Of a DNA stretch of 64,000 bases, positions 25,801-54,606 are shown one piece after another. The stretch covers positions 1,386,001 to 1,450,000 of the forward strand of contig JAGFBZ010000342.1 in assembly GCA_018398805.1 (NCBI GenBank), read 5' to 3'. Source of the stretch: Hirundichthys speculiger. Taxonomy: Eukaryota > Chordata > Actinopteri > Beloniformes > Exocoetidae. A program made the position numbers and the translations under genes. Positions within the stretch are counted from its first letter, which is position 1, and every line of letters starts with the position of its first letter. The notes below the pieces were generated by a model. That model did no database searches and had not been told where the DNA came from. It saw only the letters and a list, made by a program, of their open reading frames with translations.

Positions 25801-28800
25801 TCTTCTGCTAAACAGCATTTAATTCAACCACAGTAACATCCTTTATTAGTACACAAGTTTAGATAAATTAACAACATTTACTGTAACTCAAGAAACAAAC
25901 AAGAAAAAAACATAATGTGGGCAATATGAAGTAGCCCCTTACTGCCTCCATTTCAAAGGTAAGTTCCAGTCATCAGCACTTCAATTTTATTTGTATAGCG
26001 TCTGTTACAACGTCAATTGTCTCCAGGCGCTTTACAGAGACCCAGATCATGACCCCCGAACAAATATCATTAACTAAAATTATAATATTAAATCCAAATC
26101 AAGGATAATGGCAAGTAAAAAACTCCCACGGAGGGAGAAAAAAAACCTTTAAGCCAAACAGTGACAAGAAAAACTCCACTTTAAGAGGAAGAAACCTGGA
26201 TCAGGACTTGGATCATATGGAGGGACCTTCCTGCTGAAGACCAGGAAAAGAAGGAAAAAGAGAGGAGAGACAGGACAGAGAGAGGAGAGCACACAAATGA
26301 CTGAATGAAATGACTCCATAAACAGATGCAGGTAGCAGCACTGAGGTGAGATGGTCAGAGGACTAGATCACCGGTCACCACGCCAGAACTTCCAGAACAA
26401 AACCTGCTTCCAACAAACCCACTGAGCATAGAGACGGTAGCTAGGGATGAGAAATGACAAGATTTTTTCCGATTCCGATTCCATTATCGATACTGTTTAA
26501 CGATTCAATTTTTTATCGATTCTCATATCGATTTTTAATTTGGTAAAAAAGGAGAACTAACAGTTTTATTAGCATCAATTTTTTTTACTTAGAAGTCACG
26601 ACCTTACAAACTCAACAGCGAGGTCAAAAGAGGTCCAAAGCCTGGATAACGTGTTAACTGTTGTAATATGTAACTGTGCAAATACACAAGAATGTGTAAC
26701 ATTTAACTAACAGATTTTTCCTAATAGAAATAAAAAAAAAATCTTCCTTTTAAAAGGATATATGAGCTCACTAAGTAATCAAAAATAATAATAAAGACAG
26801 ATAAATACTATCAAATACAAAGGAACAGTGCATAGTACAAATCTGCAAATACTATGAAGAATCAACAATACTTTTGCAGAAAAATAATCATGTCTTCCAG
26901 CCTCTGAACCAGCCAGACTCTCTCTCTCATCACGGTCATCTTCTAAATGTAATGCAGAAGACATTCGTTTAATAGCATAGTGTTAATGTTATAGCGTGTT
27001 TTACAAAGAAGCACATAGGCAGTGGGATAGCTACTAACCAGAGTTACCAGAGGTGATCTTAGCTTGGCTACTGCTGCTGGGTTGAGATCCATCAGTCCGA
27101 AGCGTCAAAAACATGACACTCATTATCACATGTTGTGTGTTCAAATGTTTCTGCATGTTAGCCGTGTTCCCTCCCGACGCTGTTATCTCCACTTTACAAT
27201 GACAGCTAGTTGCCTTGTTGCCATCTTTCTTTGGTGAAGTGAAGCCAAACTTTGGAGCGTTTGAACCTGGTGGGCGCCATTGTTGTTTACAACTGCAATG
27301 CGCGTGCTAAACCGACGTAACTTAATCACGTAAGTGCTTTCTGGAATTGACTGTGCGTAACTAGCGTAAATTACATGAGATTTGTGCTGGTTGGAATCGA
27401 TAAGAGAATCACTAGATAAACTGCCAAACGATTCCATGGAATTGAAACACATGGAACCAGTTCTCTACAGGAACCGGTTCACTACAAGAACCGGTTCTGG
27501 ATTCCTAACCCTACAGAGAACCATCTTGTGCTTGTGTAGACATCTGTGAAAGCAGATGTTCTGGCCGTCTGCTGGTCCTGATCTTTCAAGTGTTTATTAA
27601 CACAAAGCCGCAAGAAAAAGACATTAGCAATGGTCTCAGAGAATAATTTGTCGGTGCGCATCAATCTGGAAAAGTCGACTTCCCCAATAAACATCCCCAA
27701 TAAATCTGGAACTCAGGTTTTTCCAGACAGAAAGATTATTCACAAGCGCAAAGCCTTCAAGACAGTTACCCATCCTCCCGGGAGCAGACGTCCGAGCAAG
27801 ATCAACCAATCCAGTGGTCCAAGACGGAGGAATACAGAGAAGTTAAACGTGAAGTGTCAGAGGTGTGTTTGGAAAGGTCAGCTCATGTCAACAAACTGGA
27901 AGACGACTGGAACAATGTCCTCTAAACAGACAAGACCAAAGCTGAGTTATTTGGCCATGAGGCCCAGTGCCATGTTTGCTGAGAAGCAAACAACCCAATT
28001 AAAACGCCGTGTGGGGATCTTAAAAGGGCTGCGCATGAGCGATGGGCGAAAAACCTCCATGAACTGAAGCCGTGACGTCAAGGAGAACGGACCGAGACTC
28101 CACAACGATGAGGGAGACTGATAAAGTCCTAGAAGGAAACAACTGCGCTAAAAGAAGCTTGATATTGCTCACAAGATTTTATTTTTTCCTGTTTGGCTTT
28201 GTTGTTTGTTAAATAAATGATAACACAGTGAGAGAGGCCATATGCTGCAGGTATTTGACTGCTGCGAATAACCCACCAGATGATTTTATTTTGTCGTTTT
28301 ACACACACAAGAGCAGAGCGTTAAACAGCGGTAGTGGTATTTGCACATCACTTTTGCATGTTTTACAATATTCGTGTGCTTTAAACCAGTGGTTCTCAAC
28401 TGGTGGGTCGCGACCCAAAAGTGGGTCACAAATCCGTTTTCAGTGGGTCATGGGCCTTTGCCTGGGGAAGGAAATGCTACAAAAAAAAAACCCCAAAAAA
28501 ATAAATGTGTGTCATTCATACTTCTTAACAGTAGATGGCGATAATGCCCTGTAATGCGAGTTGACACCTGCCAGTTCACACCTCAGAAAAATCACTTAAG
28601 TTTTTACATCAATAGCTATGGCGTTGTACTGCCAAAAACACTGCTTTTATGCATTCAGTGTTTTCTTTTCTGTCTGTTTTAGTCACATGATGACGTTTAG
28701 TGGTACCAGGTATTAAAATGAACAAGAAAGTGAAGAAAAAATGGTGGTCTAATAATTTTTTCCATGACTGTATGTTTAGCTTGGTGAAACGCAGATACAA

Positions 28801-29812
28801 CAAAGAATATATGAGATATGGATTTTCTTATCTTGAAGACAAAGGTCAGTGAGTGGTTATTCAGGTAAAACTATATATTTTGAGATATTTTTGAAAGAAT
28901 TTCATGGTTGTGCATAAAAGCTCTGTTGAGTCTTAAAAATGGCTGTTACTGAAATGTTCTGATTGTTGTGTCAGCCTTATGATTAATGCTTAAATAAGTG
29001 TCTAGATAGTTTTAATTGGAAATTGTTATATATTCAGGAAGTGGATACTCAGCAAATGCTACATATTTGAGTTCTTTTTGAAACTACTGCTCAGTGGTTG
29101 CACACTTTTATTTCATGTTTGTGCATGTTGAGTCTGTTAAAAAAGGCTGAAGTTACTGAAGTGAAGTGTTTTGGATTTAATTAAAATGCAGCTAATTGAG
29201 CATCAAAGGGAATATTTCCCACTTGAAGTCATTTCCTGGTTTTTGCCATTTTGGTTCACCAATAAACTTATTTTTTGTGTTGACATTCTGTGATATTCTA
29301 TTCTACTATCACCGATTCAAACTGCACGATCTTTTCTTTCAATACATTTGAGAAGTTGGAAATTTTCCTTGATTCGGTTCGTGGCTTGTCATTAAGGGTG
29401 ATGGTGGGTCCTGAAGCCAGACCAGTTGAGAACCACTGGTCTAAACGACTGGTTGTGATTCATAGAAGTTTGAGGAAGTCAACTAATTGCTTGATTATGT
29501 TGGAAATCTGCAGGCGTGCTGAACTCCGAAGGACAGCGTTTCATCCCGTCGTCCGTCCCCCATCAGCCGGGCGACGTTGTGACCCAGAACGTGGACAAGA
29601 CCCGGGTGGGTCTCCATCTCCACGGAGGCGCATCTGCTTTCCCGCCGGTCGCCCATCACGCGCACACACAGACGGCCGTCGCTGTGATGGCGGTGGGACC
29701 GTGGCCCCCGGTGCCCCAGCAGTGGAAGCATCCTTCGGTCTGGAGCCCGTTTCAAACGAACGAGAGGTTTCTGTTCGCCCACGGCGTGAATCCACACTGC
29801 TACATGAACTGA
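19755..29812 (+). CDS. pax4: pax4, paired box 4 transcription factor (first coding exon not found)
   Basis: Nuclear DNA-binding regulator of pancreatic beta/delta-cell fate in vertebrates. Seven exons join in frame: 19755-19885, 19984-20199, 20293-20377, 20488-20613, 20691-20773, 20863-20926 and 29514-29812, totalling 1004 bp (about 333 residues; human PAX4 is 343). They give a paired domain starting at [17 protein letters not shown], no octapeptide (as in PAX4/PAX6), a 60-residue homeodomain with Ser at position 50 (VWFSNRRAK), and a C-terminal exon rich in Pro, His and Trp. PAX4 is chosen over PAX6 because the paired domain is divergent and the gene is divergent from snd1 as in human. A short upstream exon ending in one base of a Gly codon must exist but cannot be located. 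The last intron is 8.6 kb because of inserted repeats. Confidence 0.92.
19984..20199 (+). CDS. pax4: pax4 paired-domain exon B
   Basis: 72 codons, acceptor TTCGCAG, donor GTAAGT, phase 0/0. It starts [20 protein letters not shown], continues [17 protein letters not shown] and includes [14 protein letters not shown]. This covers the PAI recognition helix, the linker and the RED subdomain. Confidence 0.95.
20293..20377 (+). CDS. pax4: pax4 exon C (end of paired domain)
   Basis: 85 bp, acceptor TCTGCAAG, donor GTGAGT. It encodes [20 protein letters not shown] and ends in an acidic linker with one base of a split codon. SSINRILR is the standard end of a PAX paired domain. Confidence 0.93.
20488..20613 (+). 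CDS. pax4: pax4 exon D (linker and start of homeodomain)
   Basis: 126 bp, acceptor CCTGTAG, donor GTATCC. An acidic linker ([14 protein letters not shown]) leads into [18 protein letters not shown], the N-terminal arm and helix 1 of the homeodomain. No octapeptide is present between the two domains. Confidence 0.92.
20691..20773 (+). CDS. pax4: pax4 exon E (homeodomain helix 2)
   Basis: 83 bp, acceptor CGAACCAG, donor GTGACA. It reads [21 protein letters not shown] and then LPEDTIK. The split codon with exon D gives Glu, as in other PAX homeodomains. Confidence 0.92.
20863..20926 (+). CDS. pax4: pax4 exon F (homeodomain helix 3)
   Basis: 64 bp, acceptor CTTAAAG, donor GTAAGT. It encodes [20 protein letters not shown] and Q plus one base. 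Ser at homeodomain position 50 is the PAX-class signature, and the basic tail acts in DNA contact and nuclear import. Confidence 0.94.
21127..25242. mobile_element. 4.1-kb inverted-repeat element filled with a 20-bp satellite, in the last pax4 intron
   Basis: A 71-bp imperfect inverted repeat (21127-21197 and 25172-25242) begins TACGACGGAGTATTAGGG on each end and finishes TTTCATTCCTCACTTA. Immediately outside both ends is the direct repeat CGTAAG (21121-21126 and 25243-25248), read as a 6-bp target duplication. The left inner arm (21198-21300) carries a few satellite units in reverse orientation. The rest is the forward array. No transposase frame is present. Superfamily is unknown. Confidence 0.88.
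21461..25170. repeat. 20-bp tandem array (about 185 copies)
   Basis: Unit CTCGACATTTCAACTTTATT with CAAC/CGAC/CGTC/TGAC and ACATT/AAATT/ATATT/ATGTT variants. Periodicity is exact for long stretches, degenerate at about 22880-23350, and regular again to the end. Six positions near the right end carry a 25-bp variant unit with CCGGAAACTGCATCTTGAC or a close form. Plus-strand frames translate as repeated [14 protein letters not shown] text and are artefacts. Confidence 0.97.
25981..26350 (+). repeat. Dispersed retroelement-like repeat fragment
   Basis: Starts TTTTATTTGTATAGCGTCTG, runs through CCAGGCGCTTTACAGAG and AAAAACTCCACTTTAAGAGG to AGGAAGAAACCTGGATCAGG. It resembles common fish interspersed repeats and is related to 15001-15275. 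No frame is retained. Confidence 0.55.
26443..27514. mobile_element. hAT-like element
   Basis: Starts TAGGGATGAGAAATGACAAG with cgattccgattcc text and ends GGTTCTGGATTCCTAACCCTA, an imperfect inverted repeat. It contains ATCGATT-rich ends typical of fish hAT MITEs. No clear 8-bp duplication was found, so the exact ends are approximate. Confidence 0.65.
27640..28080 (+). pseudogene. Degenerate Tc1-like transposase
   Basis: A plus-strand open frame contains [20 protein letters not shown], the Tc1 N-terminal DNA-binding region, then [16 protein letters not shown] and [20 protein letters not shown] remnants corresponding to the region where active Tc1 has WxxVLWTDETK. The catalytic Asp residues are not preserved. 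The frame is fused by indels and non-functional. Confidence 0.75.
28387..29438. mobile_element. hAT-Charlie-like element with nested insertion
   Basis: Begins CAGTGGTTCTCAACTGGTGG and ends CCAGTTGAGAACCACTG, the terminal inverted repeat seen in vertebrate hAT-Charlie elements. Flanking octamers CTTTAAAC and GTCTAAAC match at 6 of 8. A separate repeat is nested at 28589-28772. The right end stops about 75 bp before the pax4 terminal exon. Confidence 0.82.
28589..28772. repeat. 184-bp repeat, copy 1
   Basis: From AAATCACTTAAG to TTTTTTCCATGACTGTA. It reads identically to 37948-38131 inside the hgf satellite. The end TACAGTCATGGAAAAAA (minus strand) is typical of a common fish DNA repeat. Confidence 0.93.
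29514..29812 (+). CDS. pax4: pax4 terminal exon (inferred)
   Basis: 299 bp from acceptor ATCTGCAG to TGA. The A left by exon F plus GC gives Ser, and the frame then stays open for 98 codons to the stop: [20 protein letters not shown] at the start and PHCYMN at the end. It is rich in Pro, His and Trp (PWPPVPQQW), like PAX transactivation tails. Sequence similarity to PAX4 tails is weak because they diverge fast. The call rests on exact phase, strong acceptor, strand and a stop followed by AATAAA. Another phase 1-1 exon could lie in the 8.6-kb intron. Confidence 0.72.
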
Positions 29813-30118
29813 AAGCGAGATGAGACTCCTGCCGATGCTGAATCAGGTTTCATGTGGAGGATTAAAGATCTTTGAGGCCTGAAAATATCTCGAATGAACC
29901 TCAGTCTATCTGCTGCACATGCGCTTTTATACCACCAGAGGGAGACAAAGAGCTGGAGTTACAACTCGTTTCCTCTCTTTAAGCCGCTGCAGCTTTACTC
30001 ATAAACCATCCTCGATTTTGTGCTTTTGATTTGGCATGAACAAAGAACACACGAGTCAATGTCGGTATTAAAAAGAAAAAAGCTTGCTGTTGAATTTGTT
30101 TGGTCACCTCAGGGAATT

Positions 30119-30134
30119 AATAAAGCCCAATAAA
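30119..30134 (+). terminator. pax4: candidate pax4 polyadenylation signals
   Basis: Two AATAAA hexamers, at 30119-30124 and 30129-30134, lie about 310 bp after the pax4 stop. They are the first clean hexamers downstream on the plus strand. Use in transcripts is inferred. Confidence 0.45.
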
Positions 30135-31129
30135 TCTACTTGTCAAAACAGGCAAAGTTAATCCACGAAGAGATTAATAAAGCCCGTGATAATAAGCCTT
30201 TTTCTTTTAGCTGTGATGTTTTATTGATGTGCCTTTCCAGGAGGTAAGCAGTTTTGTGCCAAGGTCTCGCTTCAAAGGGAGCAGATTTCAGGAGGGTACA
30301 TGTCGAGCTAATAGAAGCGATAATAAAAAGATCAACTGGGAAATTTGAGAGTGATCTCCCATGTTTGTGGTCACTGGCGTGGTCATTCAGGCCCCGTGAC
30401 TTGTTAACATAAATCCTAGCTCCACGGATCATTTGCAGCCATCACAGAATAACATGGATGTTATCTCCTTTACGGTCTCGGGGCTTTGCTGTTCTGCTGA
30501 GGTGCAGGGGGAGGTTAAGGCAGCCCTCCAAGTCCTCTGTCCAGGAAAAGCCAGGGGGAGAATCTGTAAAAACGGAGCTTCAAAAACACTCGACACGACC
30601 CGATATCTGCGCTGCTCCGCATCACTTTTTACGGCTGCAGCAGGGCAGAGGCATCGAGTTCCTTCATATCCCTTTACTACAGCGAAGAGACGGTAAGACT
30701 CGCAGTTTCTCCATAATTGGCCCTTCGGGGGGGAAAGATTAGGATCAGAATGCAAACAGCTCGGTCAGCAGCGTGGAAGTGGCCTACTGGCAAAATGACC
30801 CTTGTCGGAAAATTACACGATGAGGCCAGATAGTTAAACGATATCTCCACATGACAGCCCTTTTCGTGCCGTGATTTTAACCCAAAATAGCTTTGGGAGC
30901 CACTTTTGTTTTGCACACCAGAGCTTTTTTGTTTTTTTTCTGTTCCGGAAAACAGCGAAAAGGGATAAACAAAAGGACGAAAGTGACAAAGTAGGTTGAC
31001 TCAAGAGCTGATCTGAGTGTTAAGGGCAAATACAAATCAGACTAATGACAATAATTGACTTTTTCAACTGCACCGTTGTTCGTTTAATGTGGGCAGAACG
31101 AGGCACGTCCTTAATGCTTCGATAGGACG

Positions 31130-31330
31130 CAAGAGCGTGAGTAAAATCCTCAGGCCGAGTCTGGAAAGGATCATAAAACCGTCTCCAAACATTTTTGAGT
31201 GCAGCGATCTTCGGCGAGAGAAATGATTCACAAATGGAAAGCATTCAAGACGGTTATCAAACTTCCCAGGAGTCTGGGTCAGACTGTGGAGCTCAGAGGA
31301 AAGGGAGGGAAAAAGACCCAACAGGTCTCA
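31130..31330 (+). pseudogene. Tc1-like N-terminal remnant
   Basis: Translated text IHKWKAFKTVIKLPRS resembles the Tc1 helix-turn-helix segment and the better preserved remnant at 27640. It is short and interrupted, and the sequence downstream is not recognisable as transposase. Confidence 0.45.
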
Positions 31331-31555
31331 CGGAGCAATCAGGAACAAACTGGACAAGCGTGGCTAGTCGTGCGTGGAAGGGTCGCTGGGAGAAACGAAG
31401 CGGGAAAACGGCGTCTGATCCCAGGCGGTTCTGGGAGCGAACGGCACATCAACGGGTCGACGTCAGAGCGGCTGAGAAGCTGACCGGTAAAGGTCCAGAC
31501 ATCGGCCCTCGTCAGATGCCGCGTGGCGACCTTAGGAGATTCTGAGCATGAGCGA

Positions 31556-32705
31556 CAGTGTTGCCAGATGTTGAAAATGAAATTATCGTACAGAGACCCC
31601 CAAATTATCGTATTTTAGCCCAAACTATCGTACACTAAATCCAACCATGACGCAGCTACGATTGCATGCGCTTTGGCTGTGTTTTGTCTTTATTATTGTG
31701 ATAGGAGTCGTCAGAGCCTTCTTCTTCTTCTTCTTCGCATTAGCATTACAGCAGTTGGCCTCCCGGTTTTGGTTTTGCTCACAAGTGACACCACATGAAC
31801 ATGTTTCACTTCCTATCGCTGCTTCAAAATAAACGCAACCTGTCATTTTGTTGCTTAAAAGCTTTTAATTTGAAATCGCTAAACAGGTGTTTCACGGAAA
31901 AGTCGAAATTATCGTACATTTGTTTTTTTTTTTACAATTATTGATCGTACATCGTACAAAGGGCTAAATTATACAAATACAATAATGATCGTATTTGTAC
32001 GATAATTATCGTACAAATTATTGTATTGTATTGTACAATATTGTATTGTACAATAATTATTGTACAATAATGATCATATTTGTACGATAATTATCGTATT
32101 GAACGATAATTATCATACATCTGGCAACACTGAAGAGCGAACGCCCCAAACGATTATTATCGTACTTGTACGATAACTATCGTACAAATTTTGTATTGTA
32201 CAATATTGTATTGTATTGTACAATAATCATTGAATTTGTACGATAATTATTGCACATCTGGCAACACTGATGAGCGAACGCCCCAAATGATAATTATCGT
32301 ACTTGTATGATAATTATCATCCAAATACGATATTTATCGTACAAATACGATAATTATTGTACATCTGGCAACACTGACGAGCGAACGCCCCAAAAACCCT
32401 CGTCAAAAACTGCGGCAATATTTTAAAGAAAAAGGAGGGAAAACACGGGAAACAGCGACTTCATGCTATCCTGCTAATGAAGCAAAATTATCGTACATTT
32501 GGGTTTTTTTTTACAATTATTGATCGTACATTGTACAAATACAATCATTATCGTATTTGTACGATAATTATCGTACCGTACAAATACGATAACTATTGTA
32601 CAATAATTATTGTACAATACAATACAATATTGTACAATACAATACAATAATTTGTACGCTAATTATCGTACAAATACGATAATTATCGTACATCTGGCAA
32701 CACTG
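31556..32705. mobile_element. hAT-like element with amplified TTATCGTAC palindromes
   Basis: The left end CAGTGTTGCCAGATG (31556-31570) is preceded by ATGAGCGA (31548-31555). The exact reverse complement CATCTGGCAACACTG occurs four times, at 32118, 32255, 32362 and 32691. The copy at 32255 is followed by a perfect ATGAGCGA (32270-32277). The interior is dense in TACGATAATTATCGTA palindromes. The right terminus plus flank AACGCCCCAAA has been tandemly duplicated. No coding capacity. Confidence 0.8.
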
Positions 32706-33914
32706 ATGAGCAAACGACCCAAAAGCCCCGGTCAAAAACTGTGGCAATATTTTAAAGAAAAAGGAGGTAAAACACGGGAAATAGCGACTTCATGCTATCC
32801 TGTTAATGAATCGTGGGGTTACTTCAAATTTCATGAGATATGTTGATCATCTGAGGCTGTTTCCACCTGAAACTACGATAAGTTTCACGACATATTTATA
32901 CAGAAACACTAAGACTAAAAGAGAAGGTGCTAACTTTTAACACATGACCGTATTCCCGCTGTTCTTCAAGGTGTGAACCGGCCAACAACCACAGCAACAA
33001 ACATCAGATCTTCTTCACTGATTATTAATAATTAAAGGTTGGGACTAACTCGGGCGCTGAGCCAAGATAGCAATGCTCACATCTGCTGGATGCAAGGACG
33101 TCAGCGGAGAGCAAATGGAGGGATTTAACGAGTGAAACGGCAGACGTTGAGCACGTCTTGCGCCACCGCTCACCGAAAACCCCGTCCCAGCGCGCACTTT
33201 TAACCCCGGCGTAATCACTTGACACAAATATCAATCTCGCGTCTGGAGACGCGGAGCGTTTCTTATCTCGCGTTAGGCAACCAAAGGCTCGCTGAAAAGC
33301 ACACGGGGTCGACCGCAGACCCCACTCAAGTCGGCGGCGTCCAAATTTGTTATCCAAATGTTTCTGCAGACGCGCTATCATTTATCTTCGCCGCTGGGCC
33401 GCACGGCCGACCCCCGTTGCTTCGGCCACTCAAGGATATTTATCACATGCGCGGATTTGCTTTTCTGAGCAATAGGAGGGGACTTCGCTGCCATGAAGTG
33501 AGCAGACCCAGATCGTGGGTTTCTGGCATTGTCCTGTGACATATTACGCCGGAGCAGAGAGATGCAGAAAACAGGCTCAGTGTGAAGTTGTTTATTAATA
33601 GACGAATAATACAAAGGATACAAAATAGGTATAAAAACAAAAAAAAGGCACAAAATAGCAGCTGTATTTTATAAGAATGATATTTACATAAAATTACAAC
33701 TTGGAATTTACAGATTGCATGAGGCTATTTACATAAAGGTAAATTAAATAACAGTCACAACAGCTCCAGAGGCTGGTCGACGAGAAACTTCACAACGCAG
33801 TTACGTGTTCTGACGCGTGACTCCGGACATTCGGCCGCGTGGTTCCACGTCGCCGTCGGCGAAGCCTACGCTCGCTGCAAACCTGTGTGAGTTTGGATTT
33901 TGCACCTCGTGCTC

Positions 33915-34265
33915 AGGGGTGAGTATTGGCAAGGACCTTGCAATACGATATGTATCATGATAATACAATATTATCGCGATATCACGATATATTGCGATAT
34001 TCTACCCAGTTAATTTCAAAATTAAAAGTAGAGATGAAAAATCAAGTTGCTGTATATGTTCATCAGATGATATTGATCATTCAGAGGACAAACTGAGTCA
34101 AAACTCTTTGCTTCAAAACAACCTATTTATTGTTTATTATTAGTGTTTTTGCACATTTAAGAAACCATTAGTAACCAATAAAAAATTGATATTAGGAGCT
34201 AAAAAAATCGATACTATATTGAGGCGGCCAATATATCGCGATAATTGATTTTTTTCATACCCCTA
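33915..34265. mobile_element. hAT-like MITE, family A copy 2 (inverted)
   Basis: Begins AGGGGTGAGTATTGGCAAGG and ends TTTTTTTCATACCCCTA, flanked by the perfect 8-bp repeat TCGTGCTC (33907-33914 and 34266-34273). It lies between pax4 and hgf. Confidence 0.9.
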
Positions 34266-36125
34266 TCGTGCTCCTCCGTTTGCCGCTGCTTTCTTCATTC
34301 GACACTCGGAGACCCGGGAGCGAGAAGCCGGTGCTGCGGCCGCTAACTGCCGGTTCCAAAACAAAAAGACGAAAAAGGCGGCGCCCGATTGCGTAGTGAG
34401 AACTGCTGACACCCGATAAAGTGCACTTGATTTATCCCTCGATGCTTCGTGAGAGGAAGCGTACCGTTTCGTTCCTCACCTGGTGACCATGGAGCAGTGC
34501 ATGGTGTAGCGAGCAGGAAGTGATTTCTGACAAAACAAAAAAACCTGAGTTTTAGTCAAAAAGGGCTCTGACTGGGAGTTGAGGGGTTTCCTGGTGGCGT
34601 TAAAGGCAACGCAGCACCCGAGTCGGGCTGCAGATGCACTAACACTCTGTCTCAAGTTGTTGCTTTTTGAAGAAGCAACACCAAGCTAAACGGCGGAGTT
34701 TTGGGGAGTAAAAAAGTCGAAACACGCGGGCTGAGTCACGGACAGAGCGAGTCCTGATCTGGTTTCGTGCTGGTTTCCAATGAGCAGCCGAAGAACAGTC
34801 TTCATTTCTGCTGCATTTGTGGCTCAGTGTTCATTTGAAAGCAGCACCGTTTGAGGTCGTTCTGAACTGTACACCTGCGTGATTAAAAGAGAAACAACAA
34901 AAAGCCATTTTAGCCGAGCCAGACAGGTTATCTCACGATCACAGCTCGGTCGACTGGGGACGAAGGAGCCTCTCAGAGAGGCTCTTTCTGATGTGAAGAT
35001 GACGGAGGAGCGACAACGCAAGGACAACAGTCATCCACGAAGAGCTGCAAAAGACTCTGGGATTTCACAGCCGCATAAAACTGATAAATTGTGCAGAGAA
35101 TCTGGAGAAATCTCTGTGGGCGCGGCTGAAAACGATGTCAAGCTGTCTAGCGGGCGATGCACGTTAACGTGGATTGTAAACCCCTGCAGTCTATGAATGC
35201 AGGTTTGATTTGGAGGATTAAAAATGTGATCCTTGCAGGGTAAAAGTACCTCGACTGAAGTTGAGTTTCTGCACTGCAGAAGCGCTTTTTGGCCACTAGA
35301 GGGCGACTTAACACACGCTTTGGGTTCCAGCTTTTTTTTTTTTTTTTTTTTAAGCATGTTGCTGGCATCAAATTCAAAATGAACCCAGAGCTTCCTAAAA
35401 AAAAAAAAAAAAGTGATAAGTTGTTTGAGTGGATGACAAAATGCTCACATTTTGAATCAGCATGTCAACTTCTTTTTGAAAGAGGACTCTTAATATTCAA
35501 CTGCAGCGTAAATATCACGTCAGATCGTTAGTTCGTCTTTGACCAATTCCTTCAGCTGATTTAAGAAAATAAATACACATTTCTACAAGCTACCAGTCTC
35601 ATTAAATATCAAACATCATCAGAAGCACAAAGAAGCCAATCTGACATTACTTAGTGAGCCACAAAACATTCCAGATCTATAAGACCTATAAAATCTTACA
35701 GCACGGCAGAAAACATAATAAATCTGCAGGTTTGTACACACAGAGTCATTTTCCATGAAAACAAAAAAGAAAAAAAAGAAAAGAAAAGTATCACATATTC
35801 TACTGACCACACACAGCCCACCAGGGGCCACAGTTCCCTCCAAACCGGAGACCAAATAGCCATGTTATATTTGGCATGGCTCTTCTCTCGCTCATGCTAC
35901 AAATATTAGCATAAGATCTAGAGCAGCGTGCTCAGTCCCACTTTGACCCTCTCGCTGGGAAACTAACAGTTACAGCTAACTGGAGAAAAGGCAGCCGAGC
36001 TCCTACACACACACGCACACACTCACACACTAACACACTCATACACGACACCTTCGAGCTCACTGGGACCGCCCCTGCTGGGTATTTTACACACCTGACA
36101 TGTGGTACGTCTGAGGCCAGATTTT

Positions 36126-36173
36126 CTACTTTCTAGTAGAAAGTAGAAAGTAGGCAGTAGGCAGTCTACTGCC
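36126..36173. other. Two adjacent perfect hairpins
   Basis: CTACTTTCTA-G-TAGAAAGTAG at 36126-36146, then GGCAGTAG-gcagt-CTACTGCC at 36153-36173. Both have perfect arms. The region is intergenic and no family assignment is made. Confidence 0.8.
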
Positions 36174-36887
36174 TTCATTATTGTTTTGTAATGACATTTT
36201 TCATTGTAGCCAGAGGTTCTCTTAAAGACACCCTATGTAGTAATACCACTTCTGGCCACACGGCCACTGTGCTGATGAGTGGGGGCGGTCCGGCGACGCA
36301 GTTTATTTCGGCAATTGAACCTTCTTGCGATACGCTCACCTGCCCCCTTGTGGTCATGAGGGATATTGCTCCACGTACTGGCTTTAATGTCACTGCAACT
36401 GCAACCATCCAAATAAAAAGCAGATAAGGACATTCGGTAGCACAAAGGAACCATTTCTCTCCATCTACATCACGTCTACTTGCGTTCAGGGTAAAAATAA
36501 AGATGAAGATGAAGTCCAGCTCAACACATAAAAATAAAAGGAAGGCAATTCCAGTCGAAGAGGCGCCGCCCGAACCGGCAACCGCTGCCCAACTGGGTTC
36601 AAGTACTTTCCAGGTGATAATACTGAGTCACAAGTGTCTTTCTTGTCGTCTTTGTTTATATGGCTTCAGAAATTCTGAACATATCAAAACAAAAGTTAGT
36701 GCACCATCCATGTGCCTAAGACTTTTAAAAGAAAAATGCTCTTTACTCTCACATCCAGGACCTCCTCATTTGCAGAGCGGTGCGACTTCATCCGGCACTT
36801 CCAGTCTTCAGTCTCTAGTCTTAAAAAAAAAACCCAAACTCTCCACGAGGTGATTTTCCTCGTCGCTGCCTCCACGTTGGAAAAGGG

Positions 36888-36893
36888 TTTATT
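36888..36893 (-). terminator. hgf: candidate hgf polyadenylation signal
   Basis: TTTATT on the plus strand (AATAAA in the gene) lies 66 bp after the stop. A 3'UTR this short would be unusual for hgf, and other hexamers occur further left, so this may not be the main site. Confidence 0.3.
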
Positions 36894-36958
36894 ATTTTCT
36901 CCCTCCCCTCGCGGTCTCTAGGACAGTCCATCGCGCGGCTTCTGCTCACGCCGGATTA

Positions 36959-54606
<17,648 letters not shown>

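Larger units (their letters stand above)
29813..36958. other. pax4-hgf convergent spacer
   Basis: Holds the polyadenylation sites of both genes, a Tc1 remnant, the CAGTGTTGCC element and a family A MITE. 34.3-36.9 kb shows no recognised gene. Open frames there are short and without family motifs. Confidence 0.55.

Noticed and set aside
28341..28554. Plus-strand frames at the left end of the hAT-Charlie element
   Set aside because: They overlap non-coding terminal repeat sequence and have no transposase motifs.
29290..29823. 177-codon plus-strand frame overlapping the pax4 terminal exon
   Set aside because: It begins inside the hAT-Charlie element and is in a different frame from the one that joins pax4 exon F.
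36503..36853. Basic open frame of 116 codons on the plus strand
   Set aside because: No recognisable domain, lies just past the hgf stop on the opposite strand, and contains splice-like and poly-A sequence. Kept as unassigned.
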